A DNA stretch of 64,000 bases from Kutzneria sp035492655 (GTDB lineage Bacteria > Actinomycetota > Actinomycetes > Mycobacteriales > Pseudonocardiaceae). Numbering within the stretch: the stretch's first letter is position 1; each line of letters begins with the position of its first letter. This document shows, one piece after another, positions 1 through 8,000 of the stretch. Under the pieces are notes generated by a model. It worked only from the letters and a program-made list of their open reading frames with translations. It searched no databases and was not told where the DNA came from. The stretch is from contig DATJJB010000383.1 in the NCBI GenBank assembly GCA_035492655.1, positions 1 to 64,000 on the forward strand, read 5' to 3'. The position numbers and the translations under genes are program-made.

Positions 1-24
1 CGCCGCCACTCACCGATTCGCAGC

Positions 25-90
25 TCAGCCCTTGCGGGTCTGCACCTTGTCCAGGCGCGGACGGAGCAGGCTGGAGTGGTTGCGGGTCAT
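25..90 (-). CDS. Possible 21-residue peptide
   Basis: A very short reading frame starts MTRNHSSLLRP and ends KVQTRKG. It is rich in Arg and Lys and has no hydrophobic stretch. A GAAGGG ribosome-binding site lies about 8 bases before the ATG, which is the main reason to take it seriously. It lies downstream of the IclR-type gene on the same strand, with about 165 bases between. What follows it lies outside the window, so its context is unknown. It could be a leader peptide, a small regulatory peptide or chance. Confidence 0.35.
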   Translation of the reverse strand: MTRNHSSLLRPRLDKVQTRKG

Positions 91-255
91 GTTCGTGTCC
101 CTTCGTCGGTGCCGGGCGACTGCCCGGGCGGTTCAGCCGATCAATTTCGGCCTCCACATTTCTAACACGCGGCCGAATCGGCGATCCCGCATTCACGGCG
201 ATGTTTCCACACCCCGAAACAAAGGTTGACATTCCGTTGTCTCCATAATTCAGCA

Positions 256-1026
256 TCAGCTGACCCACTCGACGTCGGCGGCCTCGTTGAGCGCCCGGCC
301 GATGGCGATCGCGGCCCCACGCACTGACGGCGCGACCGTGCCGACCGGGCAGCGGTCGGCCAGGCCGACGAGGGACACCGCAGCCACCGCGCCGGCGGCC
401 GGCAGCACCACGGGGCACGCGACGCCCAACACCCGCTCCGCCCCCTCGGCGTGTTGCACCACGGCATAGCCCAGCGATCGGACCGCGGTGAGCTGCCGGT
501 CGACGGGCCGACGCTGTTCCACAGTGGACAGTGGGCGCAGCGGTCGGTCGAACGCCGTCATGGCACGGATGGCGGCGCTGGCGATGATCCGCTCCCAGCT
601 CGACGGCACCGGCCCTTCGGGCGTCTGCCAACCGAATCGGTCCAACGGAACCGCGCTGTCGCCGTCCCGCACGGACAGATAGGCGCAACCGCCGGTCAGC
701 TCGTGCAGCCGCATCAGCACCGGGGTGGCCGCGTCGCGCAGCACGCGGTGGCGCGGCACCCTCGAGCCGAGCACCGACAGCCGCTGGCCGAGCCGCAGCT
801 GGCGGCCGCTGCGTTCCAGCAGGCCCCACTGCACGAGCTCGGTGACCAGCCGCGACGCGGTCGGTTTGGACAGATGGGCGCGACGGGACAGCTCGGTGAG
901 CGTCAGCGCGCGGTCGGTCGGCTCGAACTGGCAGAGGATGGCCAGCGCCCGCGACAGCATCGACCGTTTCGTCCCGTGCTCCGCCGCCGGCACGACGATG
1001 CCCTCCATACTCCGAATGCTCGACAT
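256..1026 (-). CDS. IclR-family transcriptional regulator
   Basis: A 256-residue regulator. The N-terminal winged helix-turn-helix lies at about residues 41-75 (LTLTELSRRAHLSKPTASRL), followed by a linker and an IclR-type ligand-binding domain at about 90-250. The ATG at 1026 is chosen because AGAGGA lies 9 bases upstream; the frame stays open further upstream but that part has no matching signal. IclR proteins bind a small metabolite and repress or activate neighbouring genes, often at short palindromes. It is divergent from the first GGTDW peptide gene, and the shared intergenic region carries TGCC(A/T)GGCA-type palindromes, so it is a candidate controller of the peptides. The ligand is unknown. 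Confidence 0.85.
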   Translation of the reverse strand: MSSIRSMEGIVVPAAEHGTKRSMLSRALAILCQFEPTDRALTLTELSRRAHLSKPTASRLVTELVQWGLLERSGRQLRLGQRLSVLGSRVPRHRVLRDAATPVLMRLHELTGGCAYLSVRDGDSAVPLDRFGWQTPEGPVPSSWERIIASAAIRAMTAFDRPLRPLSTVEQRRPVDRQLTAVRSLGYAVVQHAEGAERVLGVACPVVLPAAGAVAAVSLVGLADRCPVGTVAPSVRGAAIAIGRALNEAADVEWVS

Positions 1027-1335
1027 CGTCACGGTCCTCTCAATGGGAATCACTGGCGGGTGCAATAGGCCGATTGTGTGGCGAACGGCGATGCGGTGTC
1101 GACGGTTCCGGCCGTTCAGCAAAGTGCCTGACAACAAGTTCCACCGGTGGCCGTCACCAGCGAGTACGGCCGGCGGGACCGGCGAGCGGTAACTTGCTGC
1201 CAGGCAGCTTTTGGGCCTCGACGCCATCTGGCCAACACCACGAGAACACGCCAAGAATGGTTCTCACACCGCCGTTGTCGGCGAGAGAGCCCGATGAACT
1301 TTCGTCGAGGCGAGAACCACTTGAAGGAGCACACC
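1027..1335. promoter_or_regulatory. Divergent control region, IclR gene and first GGTDW peptide
   Basis: A 309-base gap between divergent genes. It holds an interrupted palindrome GCTGCC-A-GGCAGC at 1196-1208 and a weaker copy (TGCCTGACA, 1125-1133). Each has AACTTG, or its complement, beside it (1191-1196; complement at 1135-1140). The same core occurs before the second peptide gene. I see no clear -35/-10 pair. Confidence 0.5.
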
Positions 1336-1509
1336 GTGTCGAAGAAGCGTATTGCCGTCGTCGTCCTGACCAGCGCCGTCATCGCCATCTGCACCGCGAC
1401 CGCGGCCAGCGCCGCCGAGCTCCCCACCACTTCCGGCGCGGCCGTCACGACCGCGTCCGTCGCTTCGCCGGACGACAACGGCCCGGTCGACGGTGGCACC
1501 GACTGGTGA
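1336..1509 (+). CDS. Small exported peptide ending GGTDW (first copy)
   Basis: A 57-residue protein with a GTG start and a strong GAAGGAG ribosome-binding site 6 bases upstream. The N-terminus has a classic export signal: SKKR, a hydrophobic core (IAVVVLTSAVIAICTATA) and an ASA-A cleavage site near residue 27. The mature part would be about 30 residues of Thr, Ser, Ala and Asp, ending SPDDNGPVDGGTDW. The last five residues match those of the next gene exactly, though the rest differs, which points to selection on the C-terminus. I do not recognise the family. A secreted signal, or a precursor processed near its C-terminus, is plausible. A hairpin terminator follows. Confidence 0.75.
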   Translation: MSKKRIAVVVLTSAVIAICTATAASAAELPTTSGAAVTTASVASPDDNGPVDGGTDW

Positions 1510-1535
1510 CGGCAATACGCCGGTAAGACCACATC

Positions 1536-1568
1536 GGCCGCCACGGACATTAGTCCGCGGCGGCCTTT
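1536..1568 (+). terminator. Hairpin terminator after the first peptide gene
   Basis: A 13-bp stem with one mismatch (arms 1536-1548 and 1553-1565), an ATTA loop and a short TTT tail. It lies 26 bases after the stop codon, so the two peptide genes are probably separate transcripts. Confidence 0.75.
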
Positions 1569-1693
1569 GTCGGTCCGGAAACGATTCGATGGGACGACCC
1601 GGCATCACTTGTCAACCCATGCGACCGAACCCGGGATTCCCACGCGTCAGACGTGCCCTCGTGGACACTCATTCGACCTGATGCGATGGCACT

Positions 1694-1708
1694 AGTTGCC
1701 TGGCAACT
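1694..1708. promoter_or_regulatory. Palindromic operator candidate before the second peptide gene
   Basis: AGTTGCC-T-GGCAACT is a perfect 7-bp inverted repeat around one base, about 90 bases before the ATG. Its TGCCTGGCA core matches the palindrome before the first peptide gene except for the central base, and AACTTG again sits alongside (1705-1710). It probably binds a regulator common to both peptides, such as the IclR protein. Confidence 0.5.
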
Positions 1709-1796
1709 TGTGCCACGGCCACCCTCTTCTGGGCCGACACCGGTTACGGCATGATCATCCCACCAGATGGGTCCTGGCGCAGGGGAGGAATAACGG

Positions 1797-1997
1797 ATGG
1801 TGGCAAACGCCGCATTCGCCCGTATTGTTTCGGTCGGCGTGCTGTTGGCACTGGTGGACGTGGGGCCGGCGGTGATCGCGTCGACCTCGGCTCAGGTGGC
1901 CGCCGCGCATGCCTTACCGGTGCCGGCGGCCGACGACGCACCGCCGAGCACTCCCGGTTCGCCGCCGAAGACCGTCCAAGGCGGCACTGACTGGTGA
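1797..1997 (+). CDS. Small exported peptide ending GGTDW (second copy)
   Basis: A 66-residue protein with GGGGAGGA about 7 bases before the ATG. A hydrophobic N-terminus (FARIVSVGVLLALVDVG) looks like an export signal, with possible cleavage near AQVAAAHA. The mature tail is rich in Pro, Ala and Ser and ends PGSPPKTVQGGTDW. Only the GGTDW end clearly matches the first peptide; both also have a Pro/Asp-rich stretch before it. A 10-bp hairpin follows the stop. The gene points toward the LuxR-type regulator at 2173-3210, on the opposite strand. An autoinducer or RiPP-like precursor role is inference; no modifying enzyme is adjacent. Confidence 0.75.
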   Translation: MVANAAFARIVSVGVLLALVDVGPAVIASTSAQVAAAHALPVPAADDAPPSTPGSPPKTVQGGTDW

Positions 1998-2005
1998 CCG
2001 GCGGC

Positions 2006-2028
2006 CGCCCCGCCGATTCGGCGGGGCG
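2006..2028. terminator. Hairpin between the second peptide gene and the LuxR-type regulator
   Basis: Arms of 10 bp (2006-2015 and 2019-2028, core GCCCCGCCG/CGGCGGGGC) close an ATT loop just after the peptide stop. There is no T-tract, as is common in high-GC actinomycete terminators. It could stop transcription from either side. Confidence 0.6.
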
Positions 2029-2172
2029 TGCCCGGCCCTTCGTCGGCCGCCGGCGTGAACTTGCCGCACTGACAACACATCTGGCCGCCCGGATCGTCGG
2101 AAGGCCCGGTGGCGACGACAGACAATCCCCGGCCGGCGGCGATCCGGGCGAACTCCGCCGAACAGTGCCCGT

Positions 2173-3210
2173 TCAGTCGAGCAGGCCACGCTGTTCGGCC
2201 AGCACACCGGCCTGAAACCGGCTCTGCGCACCGAGATCGGCGGCCAGGGTGGCGATGTGCCGCCGGCAGGTGCGCACGGAGATGCCGAGCCGGCGGGCGA
2301 TGACCTCGTCCTTGGCGCCGGCGGCCATCTGCCGCAGGATGGCCCGGGTCAGCTCCTCGGCGGCCTCCTCGGACTCGTCCTCGGCGGCTTCGGTGCGCTC
2401 GGCCGGGAACTGCCGGCCGGAATGCCACAGCAGGTCGAAGCTGTCCAGCAGATGGCTGAGCACGGCGGGCTCGCGGACCAGCACGGCGCCGTCGGCGGGG
2501 TCGCCGCTGGCAGTGGGCAGGAAGGCGACCTCGCGGTCGAAGACGATGATGCGCCGCGGCACGATCGGCGCGGTGCGAACCAAAGCACCCGCGGCGGTGA
2601 CGGCGGCGACGTAGCGCTGGGTCGGCGCGTGCGAACGCGTGGAGTGCTGGAGCACCGAGTGCATCACGACGCCGCGGTCGAGCATCATGAGGTCCAGCGC
2701 GAGGCTGCGGCTGAGCCCCTCCTCGCTCATGCCGCTGCCGGGATGCGCGATGTGCAGCTCCCGCTCGCACTTGCGGGCCTGGTCGGCGAGCAGGTGCCGG
2801 ACCATGCCGACGTCGTCGATCACGTCGATCGCCTCGGACCGGCGCCGGGTCTGCCGCGCCTCGAAGTACGTGGGCTGCAAGGCGAGCAGTTCCCGTTTGA
2901 GCTGCTGGTGCACCGCCCGCCGGCGGTGGATCTCGTTCTCCTCGGCGGTGAGCAGTTCGGCGGTCGCGGTGTCCGGCCCGACCGCGGTGAACTCGCGGTC
3001 CGGGTCCAGGGACGGGCGCAGCAGCAACAGGTCGGTCAGGGTGGTGATCAGCTCCTCGAGTTCGACCGCGCCGACGCCCAGCTCCCGCTCGGCCTGCTGA
3101 CGGGTCCACGCCGGGTACTCGACGGCGAGCTTGTACAGCTGCACCGCCCGCACGCTCAACCGCGCCGTCAGCTTGTCAAGACCGATTCGGAACACCACCG
3201 GCTCGTCCAT
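2173..3210 (-). CDS. LuxR-type regulator with N-terminal winged-helix domain
   Basis: A 345-residue regulator. The N-terminus (about 15-75, RAVQLYKLAVEYPAWTRQQA) resembles a TrmB-like winged helix. A helical middle part follows, then a domain at about 180-270. The C-terminus (about 285-345; AKDEVIARRLGISVRTCRRH) is a LuxR/GerE-type DNA-binding helix-turn-helix. This layout is common in streptomycete-type orphan regulators of unknown ligand. It has no phosphoacceptor receiver domain and no ATPase domain. Its 3' end faces the second GGTDW peptide gene, so it might be the receptor for those peptides; that is inference from position only. Confidence 0.8.
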   Translation of the reverse strand: MDEPVVFRIGLDKLTARLSVRAVQLYKLAVEYPAWTRQQAERELGVGAVELEELITTLTDLLLLRPSLDPDREFTAVGPDTATAELLTAEENEIHRRRAVHQQLKRELLALQPTYFEARQTRRRSEAIDVIDDVGMVRHLLADQARKCERELHIAHPGSGMSEEGLSRSLALDLMMLDRGVVMHSVLQHSTRSHAPTQRYVAAVTAAGALVRTAPIVPRRIIVFDREVAFLPTASGDPADGAVLVREPAVLSHLLDSFDLLWHSGRQFPAERTEAAEDESEEAAEELTRAILRQMAAGAKDEVIARRLGISVRTCRRHIATLAADLGAQSRFQAGVLAEQRGLLD

Positions 3211-3527
3211 CCCGCCAGTATCCGACAGACAAGGTCATCACCAGCGGTGCGCGGCGGAAGCAGTGTGCCTAAGAGGAAATCCTGATGCCCGGGTAGACGG
3301 CCGCTGTCCGCCGGATGTCCGATCGGCCGACTGCGCGTAACGCTCGCATCGGTCACCCGGCGTCCGAAATGCACGGTTGACGGCGTACTGTCGGCGGATT
3401 CCCCGACTGGTGGCGACCTGGCGGCGCTGACATCATTCGCCGTGGACCCGGCGTCCGACAGCATCGAAGGACGCCGACGATCGAAGGACACGAGCGTGAA
3501 CACCACCCATGGCGGAAGCACAATGCG
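3211..3527. other. Divergent gap with a 13-bp direct repeat
   Basis: A 317-base region between the LuxR-type regulator and the M20-like gene. ACCCGGCGTCCGA occurs twice in the same orientation (3355-3367 and 3446-3458), 91 bases apart. A TTGACG at 3377-3382 has no good -10 at the expected distance. No gene is visible. Confidence 0.4.
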
Positions 3528-4673
3528 ATGACCGACCATGAGCCGGCCGACCCGGTCCGGGTGCTGCGCGACCTGATCGGGATCGAGACCGGTCGCGACT
3601 GCCTTGACCACGTCGCCGGGGTGCTGCCCGGGGTCGAGCATGCGGACGACAGCAGCCTCGTGCTGCGGATTCCGGGTCGTGGGGCCGCGCAGCCGCTGCT
3701 GGTGCACGGGACCGCGAGCGACAAGCACGGCCTGGCCATGATGCTCGCCGCGCTGCTTCGGCTGGACGCCAGGGGCGAACGTCCTTCGGGCGATGTGATG
3801 CTCGCCGTGGTGGCCGACGGGAAGCACGGTGCCAAGCACCTCGTCGACGAGCACACTGACCTTTTCACCGGAATCCGGTGCGCGATCGGTCGGCACGCCG
3901 GGGCGGATATTCGGCTGCCCGGCGTCGGATTCCACCCGATCGTCGTCGCCGAGAAGCGGGCCTGCCTGGTACGGGTCACGATCGACGGCGCCGATGGCGA
4001 CGCCGCCCTGCTCGCGCCGTCCGACTCGCCCGTGGCCCAGCTCGGCATGCTGCTCACCGCGCTGTCCGGCGCCCGGCTGGCCCGCCGCCGCACGCCCGTG
4101 GTCGAGCGGATGCTCGACGCACTCGCCGCCGCGCTGCCCGACGACGGCCTGTCCGCCGCGGTCCACCGGCTCGGCACTGATCATGCCAATGACCGCGTGC
4201 CGGCCAGCTTGCCGCTGTCCCAGGCGCTGTTCCTCGACTCGCTGATGCGCAACACCGCCAATCCGGTCGCCGTCCGCACCGAGGCGGCCGCCGGCCGGAC
4301 GCCCGGCCGGGTCAGCGCCGACATCGACTGCCGCCTGCTGCCCGGCGGCGGCACCGACGCCTTTCTCGCCGAGCTGCGCACCTTCACCGGCTCGGCCGAG
4401 GTCGAGGTGCTGCACGAGGACCCGGTGTCCGAGGCCAAGCCCGAGTTCGGGCCGTTCTACGACCGGCTCGTCGAGGTCCTGACCAAGGCCGACCCCGAAG
4501 GCGTGCCACTGCCCGTGCTGACGCTCGGCTCCACCGAGGCCGTGCACTACAGCCGGCTCGGCATCCGCTGCTACGGCTGGCTTCCGCTGCACCTGTCCGA
4601 GGGCTCGCTGTCGCACCGCGCCCTGCGGTTCGGCGCCGACCGCATGACCGAGTTGCTCCGCGACTTCCCGTAG
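3528..4673 (+). CDS. Degenerate M20-family peptidase homologue
   Basis: A 381-residue protein with the M20 metallopeptidase layout: split catalytic domain with a dimerisation insert at about 125-265. The usual metal motifs are damaged. The HxD motif region runs straight from LLVHG (57-61) into TASDKHG (62-68), where the family normally has about 30 residues between. The usual DEE motif reads ADGKHG (96-101), so both glutamates are replaced. Only the SDKHG aspartate (65) and a late His (HRALRFG) recall the metal site. It is probably not an active zinc peptidase and may bind a substrate or peptide. It is divergent from the LuxR-type regulator near the GGTDW genes. Confidence 0.6.
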   Translation: MTDHEPADPVRVLRDLIGIETGRDCLDHVAGVLPGVEHADDSSLVLRIPGRGAAQPLLVHGTASDKHGLAMMLAALLRLDARGERPSGDVMLAVVADGKHGAKHLVDEHTDLFTGIRCAIGRHAGADIRLPGVGFHPIVVAEKRACLVRVTIDGADGDAALLAPSDSPVAQLGMLLTALSGARLARRRTPVVERMLDALAAALPDDGLSAAVHRLGTDHANDRVPASLPLSQALFLDSLMRNTANPVAVRTEAAAGRTPGRVSADIDCRLLPGGGTDAFLAELRTFTGSAEVEVLHEDPVSEAKPEFGPFYDRLVEVLTKADPEGVPLPVLTLGSTEAVHYSRLGIRCYGWLPLHLSEGSLSHRALRFGADRMTELLRDFP

Positions 4674-4714
4674 CCGGGCGCCCGCCGCGGCCGGCACTGG
4701 TGCAGAGTGAGGGC

Positions 4715-5452
4715 ATGGACTACGTCCCCCACTTCCGCCGGGAGATCGCGGCCTTCGAGGACGCGGTCCGGGCCGCTGACGGCGCTCCCCCGGTCCCGTC
4801 CTGCCCCGGCTGGTCGATGCCGGACCTGGTGGCACACCTGGGTCGCGTGCACCGATACGTGATCCACATCGTGGAACATCGGCTGACCACGCCGCCGGAT
4901 CGCGCCTTGCTCACCCAGCCGACGGTCCCACGCGGTCCCGGTCTGGTCGACTGGTTCGCCGACGGGGCCGCGACGCTGGCCGAACTGTTCAGCAACCGTG
5001 ATCCGGCCGAGCCGGTGTGGACCTGGTCGCAGGAGCAGACGGTCGGGTTCTGGGCCCGGACGCAGACCATCGAGGCGGCCGTGCACCGCTGGGACGCCGA
5101 GAACGCGATCGGCACGGCCGAGCCGGTCGACGGCGACCTCGCCGCGGATGCCATCGAGCAGAACTTCACCGTCATGGCCCCGTTTCGGCGGGCCCAGACG
5201 CAGGCGCCGCCCGGGCTCGGCGAGCGGATCCGGTTGCGCCGCACCGACGGCGACGACATCTGGACCGTGGCCTTCGACGGCGACTCGGTGCGGCTCATCG
5301 ACCGCACCGAGCCCCGCCACATCGAACTGATCGGCACCGCATCGGACCTGATGTTGTTCCTGTGGCAACGAATTCCGGTGGACGAGCTGCTCGGCGTGGT
5401 CGGTCCCCGCGCCGTGCTCGACCGCTACTTCACCCTCGTGCCACCGATGTGA
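4715..5452 (+). CDS. MDMPI-type mycothiol-dependent enzyme
   Basis: A 245-residue protein of the maleylpyruvate isomerase/DinB-like superfamily. The N-terminal motif PSCPGWSMPDLVAHLGRVHRY supplies the first metal-ligand region, and EAAVHRWDAENA near residue 125-136 supplies further His and Glu residues. The C-terminal third matches the small domain that follows in MDMPI proteins. Family members use mycothiol as cofactor or bind metal; the substrate here is unknown. The ATG at 4715 gives the family-typical start (MDYVPHFRREI); a start 15 bases upstream is possible. It converges on the phosphodiesterase gene with no gap. Confidence 0.7.
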   Translation: MDYVPHFRREIAAFEDAVRAADGAPPVPSCPGWSMPDLVAHLGRVHRYVIHIVEHRLTTPPDRALLTQPTVPRGPGLVDWFADGAATLAELFSNRDPAEPVWTWSQEQTVGFWARTQTIEAAVHRWDAENAIGTAEPVDGDLAADAIEQNFTVMAPFRRAQTQAPPGLGERIRLRRTDGDDIWTVAFDGDSVRLIDRTEPRHIELIGTASDLMLFLWQRIPVDELLGVVGPRAVLDRYFTLVPPM

Positions 5453-7039
5453 TCAGCACAGGCCCGGCAACACCTGGGTGTGCTCGATCCGCACGGCTCG
5501 CAGGGCGTTCGGGTTGAGCCGCAGCAGCGCCAGGATGCTCGGCGCGATCTGGACGGTCGACACGGATGCGTCCACGACCCGATGGCCGTGCACCCCGGCG
5601 CCGGCAACGACCAGCGCCACGTCACGGTCGTCGGGGGCGGCCCCGCCGTGCTCGGCGATCTTCGACTTCTTGCCGGTGTAGACGACGCCGTACTGCGCGA
5701 CACCGACCAGGTCAGGGACGCGGGGATCGGCGACCGAAGTGTGGAAATAGGACGGTCCACTGTGGATCGCCTGGAGACCCGAGGCGGTGAACGGCTTGGC
5801 GGCGCCGGTGATGTCGTTGCCGGTGCCGTGCTGGGCGAGCAGGTAGTCGCGGGCGAAGTCGAACGCCGCGGCGGAGCGGTCGTTGAGCCACAACAACATC
5901 GCGTCATCGTCGGTCGACGCGGCGACCAGGTCGCCGCTGGCCGGGTGGGCCGCCTTCCAGGCCGCGTTGAGGCCGTCCAGCAGCGGTCCGTCGGCGATGC
6001 GGGTCAGCGCGGCCGGGTCGGTCGGCGACTGGCCGTGCTTGGCCGACAACACGATCGTGGTCCGGTCGGCCAGATGCTGCTTGGCCAGCTCGGCGGTCAG
6101 CGCGCCGAGCTCGCCGTCGACCGAGTCGAGGGCGCTGGCCAGCAGCGGCCCCGGCGTTCCGTCGGCGAGGTAGCCGCCGGCCGGCAGTTTCTGTGCGGTG
6201 GACACGGTCTGGAAGTTCAGGCCGAAGACCGCCGGCGTGCCGACCCGGGTGGTGCCGGCGTGGTCGTAGCCGTCGATCTCGTTGCGCACGGCCAGCACCT
6301 TGTAGTGGTCGTACTGGCGGGTGGCGGTGTTGTCGGTGGTCCAGTCACCCGCGCCGACGCTGCTGTTGATCTCCGGCGTGAACAGGTCCTGGACGCCCGT
6401 GCCCGACGGCCCGTTCAGGATGGAGTAGGCCGGGTGCTTGTCCGACCAGGCGGTGCGCAGGCCGGCCGCGCGGGCGACCTCGAAGACGGTGTTGACCTTG
6501 AGGTACTGGTTGGGCTGCACCGGCTTGCAGGTCGTGGGGTCGACCGGCAGGGCGGACTGTTGGATCAACGTCTGCGGCGTGCCGGTCATGCCGAGGATCG
6601 AGTTCGGCAGCCCGGCCAAGCCCTGGCCGGCGTCCAACGCGGCCGGGTTCTTGTCCAGGTCCTCGGTGAGGTCGACGACCGCGCCGGCCTTCGCGCCGGC
6701 GCAGTCGGTGGTGCCGGCCGGCAGCAGGGCGTGGTTGTACGTGGCGTCGTAGTAGATGCCCGTGGTGGCGGGATTGCCGCCGGTGAGCTGGCCGACCAGG
6801 CCCGGGAACGAGTCGGACGGGACCGGGGTCTTCGCGTGGGCGTAGTCGATGCCGTCACGGGCGAGGCCGGCCAGCGCCGAGTGCGGGTGCTGCCGCACGT
6901 ACCAGGCCAGATCGGTGGCGTGCAGGCCGTCGACGGAGATCAGCAGCACGTGCCGGTCCGGTGCGGCCGCGGCCACCGGTGCCGCGGTGGCCGCGACCAG
7001 GCCGGCCGCGACCGCGGCCACCAGGGTTGTTCTGCGCAT
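5453..7039 (-). CDS. Secreted type I phosphodiesterase/nucleotide pyrophosphatase-like protein
   Basis: A 528-residue protein of the alkaline phosphatase superfamily. It begins with an export signal (MRRTTLVAAVAAGLVAATAAPVAAA). The metal-binding start LLISVDGL is at about residues 32-39. PSDSFPGLVGQLTGG (about 74-88) holds the nucleophile site, where Ser or Thr takes the phosphoryl group. SAKHGQSP and AEHGG carry later metal-binding His residues. It probably hydrolyses phosphodiesters outside the cell, possibly nucleotides or lipid head groups. An AGGGAG ribosome-binding site supports the ATG at 7039. It seems to be transcribed alone. Confidence 0.75.
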   Translation of the reverse strand: MRRTTLVAAVAAGLVAATAAPVAAAAPDRHVLLISVDGLHATDLAWYVRQHPHSALAGLARDGIDYAHAKTPVPSDSFPGLVGQLTGGNPATTGIYYDATYNHALLPAGTTDCAGAKAGAVVDLTEDLDKNPAALDAGQGLAGLPNSILGMTGTPQTLIQQSALPVDPTTCKPVQPNQYLKVNTVFEVARAAGLRTAWSDKHPAYSILNGPSGTGVQDLFTPEINSSVGAGDWTTDNTATRQYDHYKVLAVRNEIDGYDHAGTTRVGTPAVFGLNFQTVSTAQKLPAGGYLADGTPGPLLASALDSVDGELGALTAELAKQHLADRTTIVLSAKHGQSPTDPAALTRIADGPLLDGLNAAWKAAHPASGDLVAASTDDDAMLLWLNDRSAAAFDFARDYLLAQHGTGNDITGAAKPFTASGLQAIHSGPSYFHTSVADPRVPDLVGVAQYGVVYTGKKSKIAEHGGAAPDDRDVALVVAGAGVHGHRVVDASVSTVQIAPSILALLRLNPNALRAVRIEHTQVLPGLC

Positions 7040-7126
7040 GCCGGTACTCCCTCGCTGACTACTACAGTGGCGTAGGAGTTCTAGGCGACGCGGGTGTACT
7101 CGACCTGAACGCGGCGTGAACCGGCA

Positions 7127-7903
7127 TCATCGGTCTGTGGGCTGGACATCCCGTCGACTGACGGCCAGGTAGCCGACGACGGCCACGATCAAGGCCAGCA
7201 ACACCAGACTCACCGGCCCGCCGCCGAGGCCGACGCCGCCCACATCGGCGGGTTTGCCCAGCCAGTCGGCCACCGACGCGCCCAGCGGGCGGGTCACGAC
7301 GTAGGCGAACCAGAAGCTGAGGATCGGATTCCAGTGCAGCCAACGGTATCCGGCGGCCGGGATGCAGATCATCAGTGCAAAGAGGACGATCGACCACAGA
7401 TAGCCCAGGTGCAGGGTCATCGCGGTCAGATCGCCGAGCGCGGTGCCCAGCGCGAAGGTGGCGACCACCGCGGCCCAGTAGAACGCCTCGCGACGCGGCG
7501 TGTCGATGCTGTGCACCGACATGGTCTTCTCGACCCGGAACCACACGATGTAGACCGCCGCGAGGGCGATTCCGTACAGCAGCGCGGAAAACGTGTAAGG
7601 CACACCGAAACCGACATGAAGGACATCGGCGGCCATCGTGCCGAACACCCCGACCATCACCACCGCGAACCAGTAGGCCCAGGCACGGTAGCGGCGCGTC
7701 GCGAACTGCACGACCAGCGACACCACGAAGGCGGCGAACCCGGCCAGCACCGCCGGGATCGGCGACAGCGCGCCGACCAGATAGTCCGAAGCGGACTCTC
7801 CGAGCGCCGTCGACAAACCCTTGGCCAGCCAGAAGAAGACGGTGATCTCCGGCACCCGCAGGGCACGGGCCGAGACCGCGGAATTACGCAGACTGCTTGT
7901 CAC
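7127..7903 (-). CDS. Multi-pass membrane protein, COG4705-like
   Basis: A 258-residue integral membrane protein with about seven hydrophobic segments and charged Arg-rich loops (FATRRYRAW, TPRREAFYW). It resembles the COG4705 group of uncharacterised bacterial membrane proteins, in which repeats of LGxALGDLTAM-type residues recur (here TALGDLTAMTLHLG and STALGESASDYLVG). Function is unknown. The GTG at 7903 is preferred because GGGAGA lies about 8 bases upstream and because the residues before it are Arg/Trp-rich and unlike a membrane start. No partner gene is evident. Confidence 0.65.
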   Translation of the reverse strand: MTSSLRNSAVSARALRVPEITVFFWLAKGLSTALGESASDYLVGALSPIPAVLAGFAAFVVSLVVQFATRRYRAWAYWFAVVMVGVFGTMAADVLHVGFGVPYTFSALLYGIALAAVYIVWFRVEKTMSVHSIDTPRREAFYWAAVVATFALGTALGDLTAMTLHLGYLWSIVLFALMICIPAAGYRWLHWNPILSFWFAYVVTRPLGASVADWLGKPADVGGVGLGGGPVSLVLLALIVAVVGYLAVSRRDVQPTDR

Positions 7904-8000
7904 TCGGGGATTCTCCCATCGGCCGCGGCACGGGCCACGCCACCACAACCGATCGACAGCTAGTTGACAGAAACCGGTTTCCCCTTTGCTGAGAACACTT

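Noticed and set aside
226..249. TTGACA followed by CATAAT as a plus-strand promoter
   Set aside because: The spacing is only 12 bases, and it would fire into the 3' end of the opposing IclR gene.
3168..4835. A long minus-strand open frame opposite the M20-like gene
   Set aside because: No domain or ribosome-binding site; the plus-strand frame has clear family structure.
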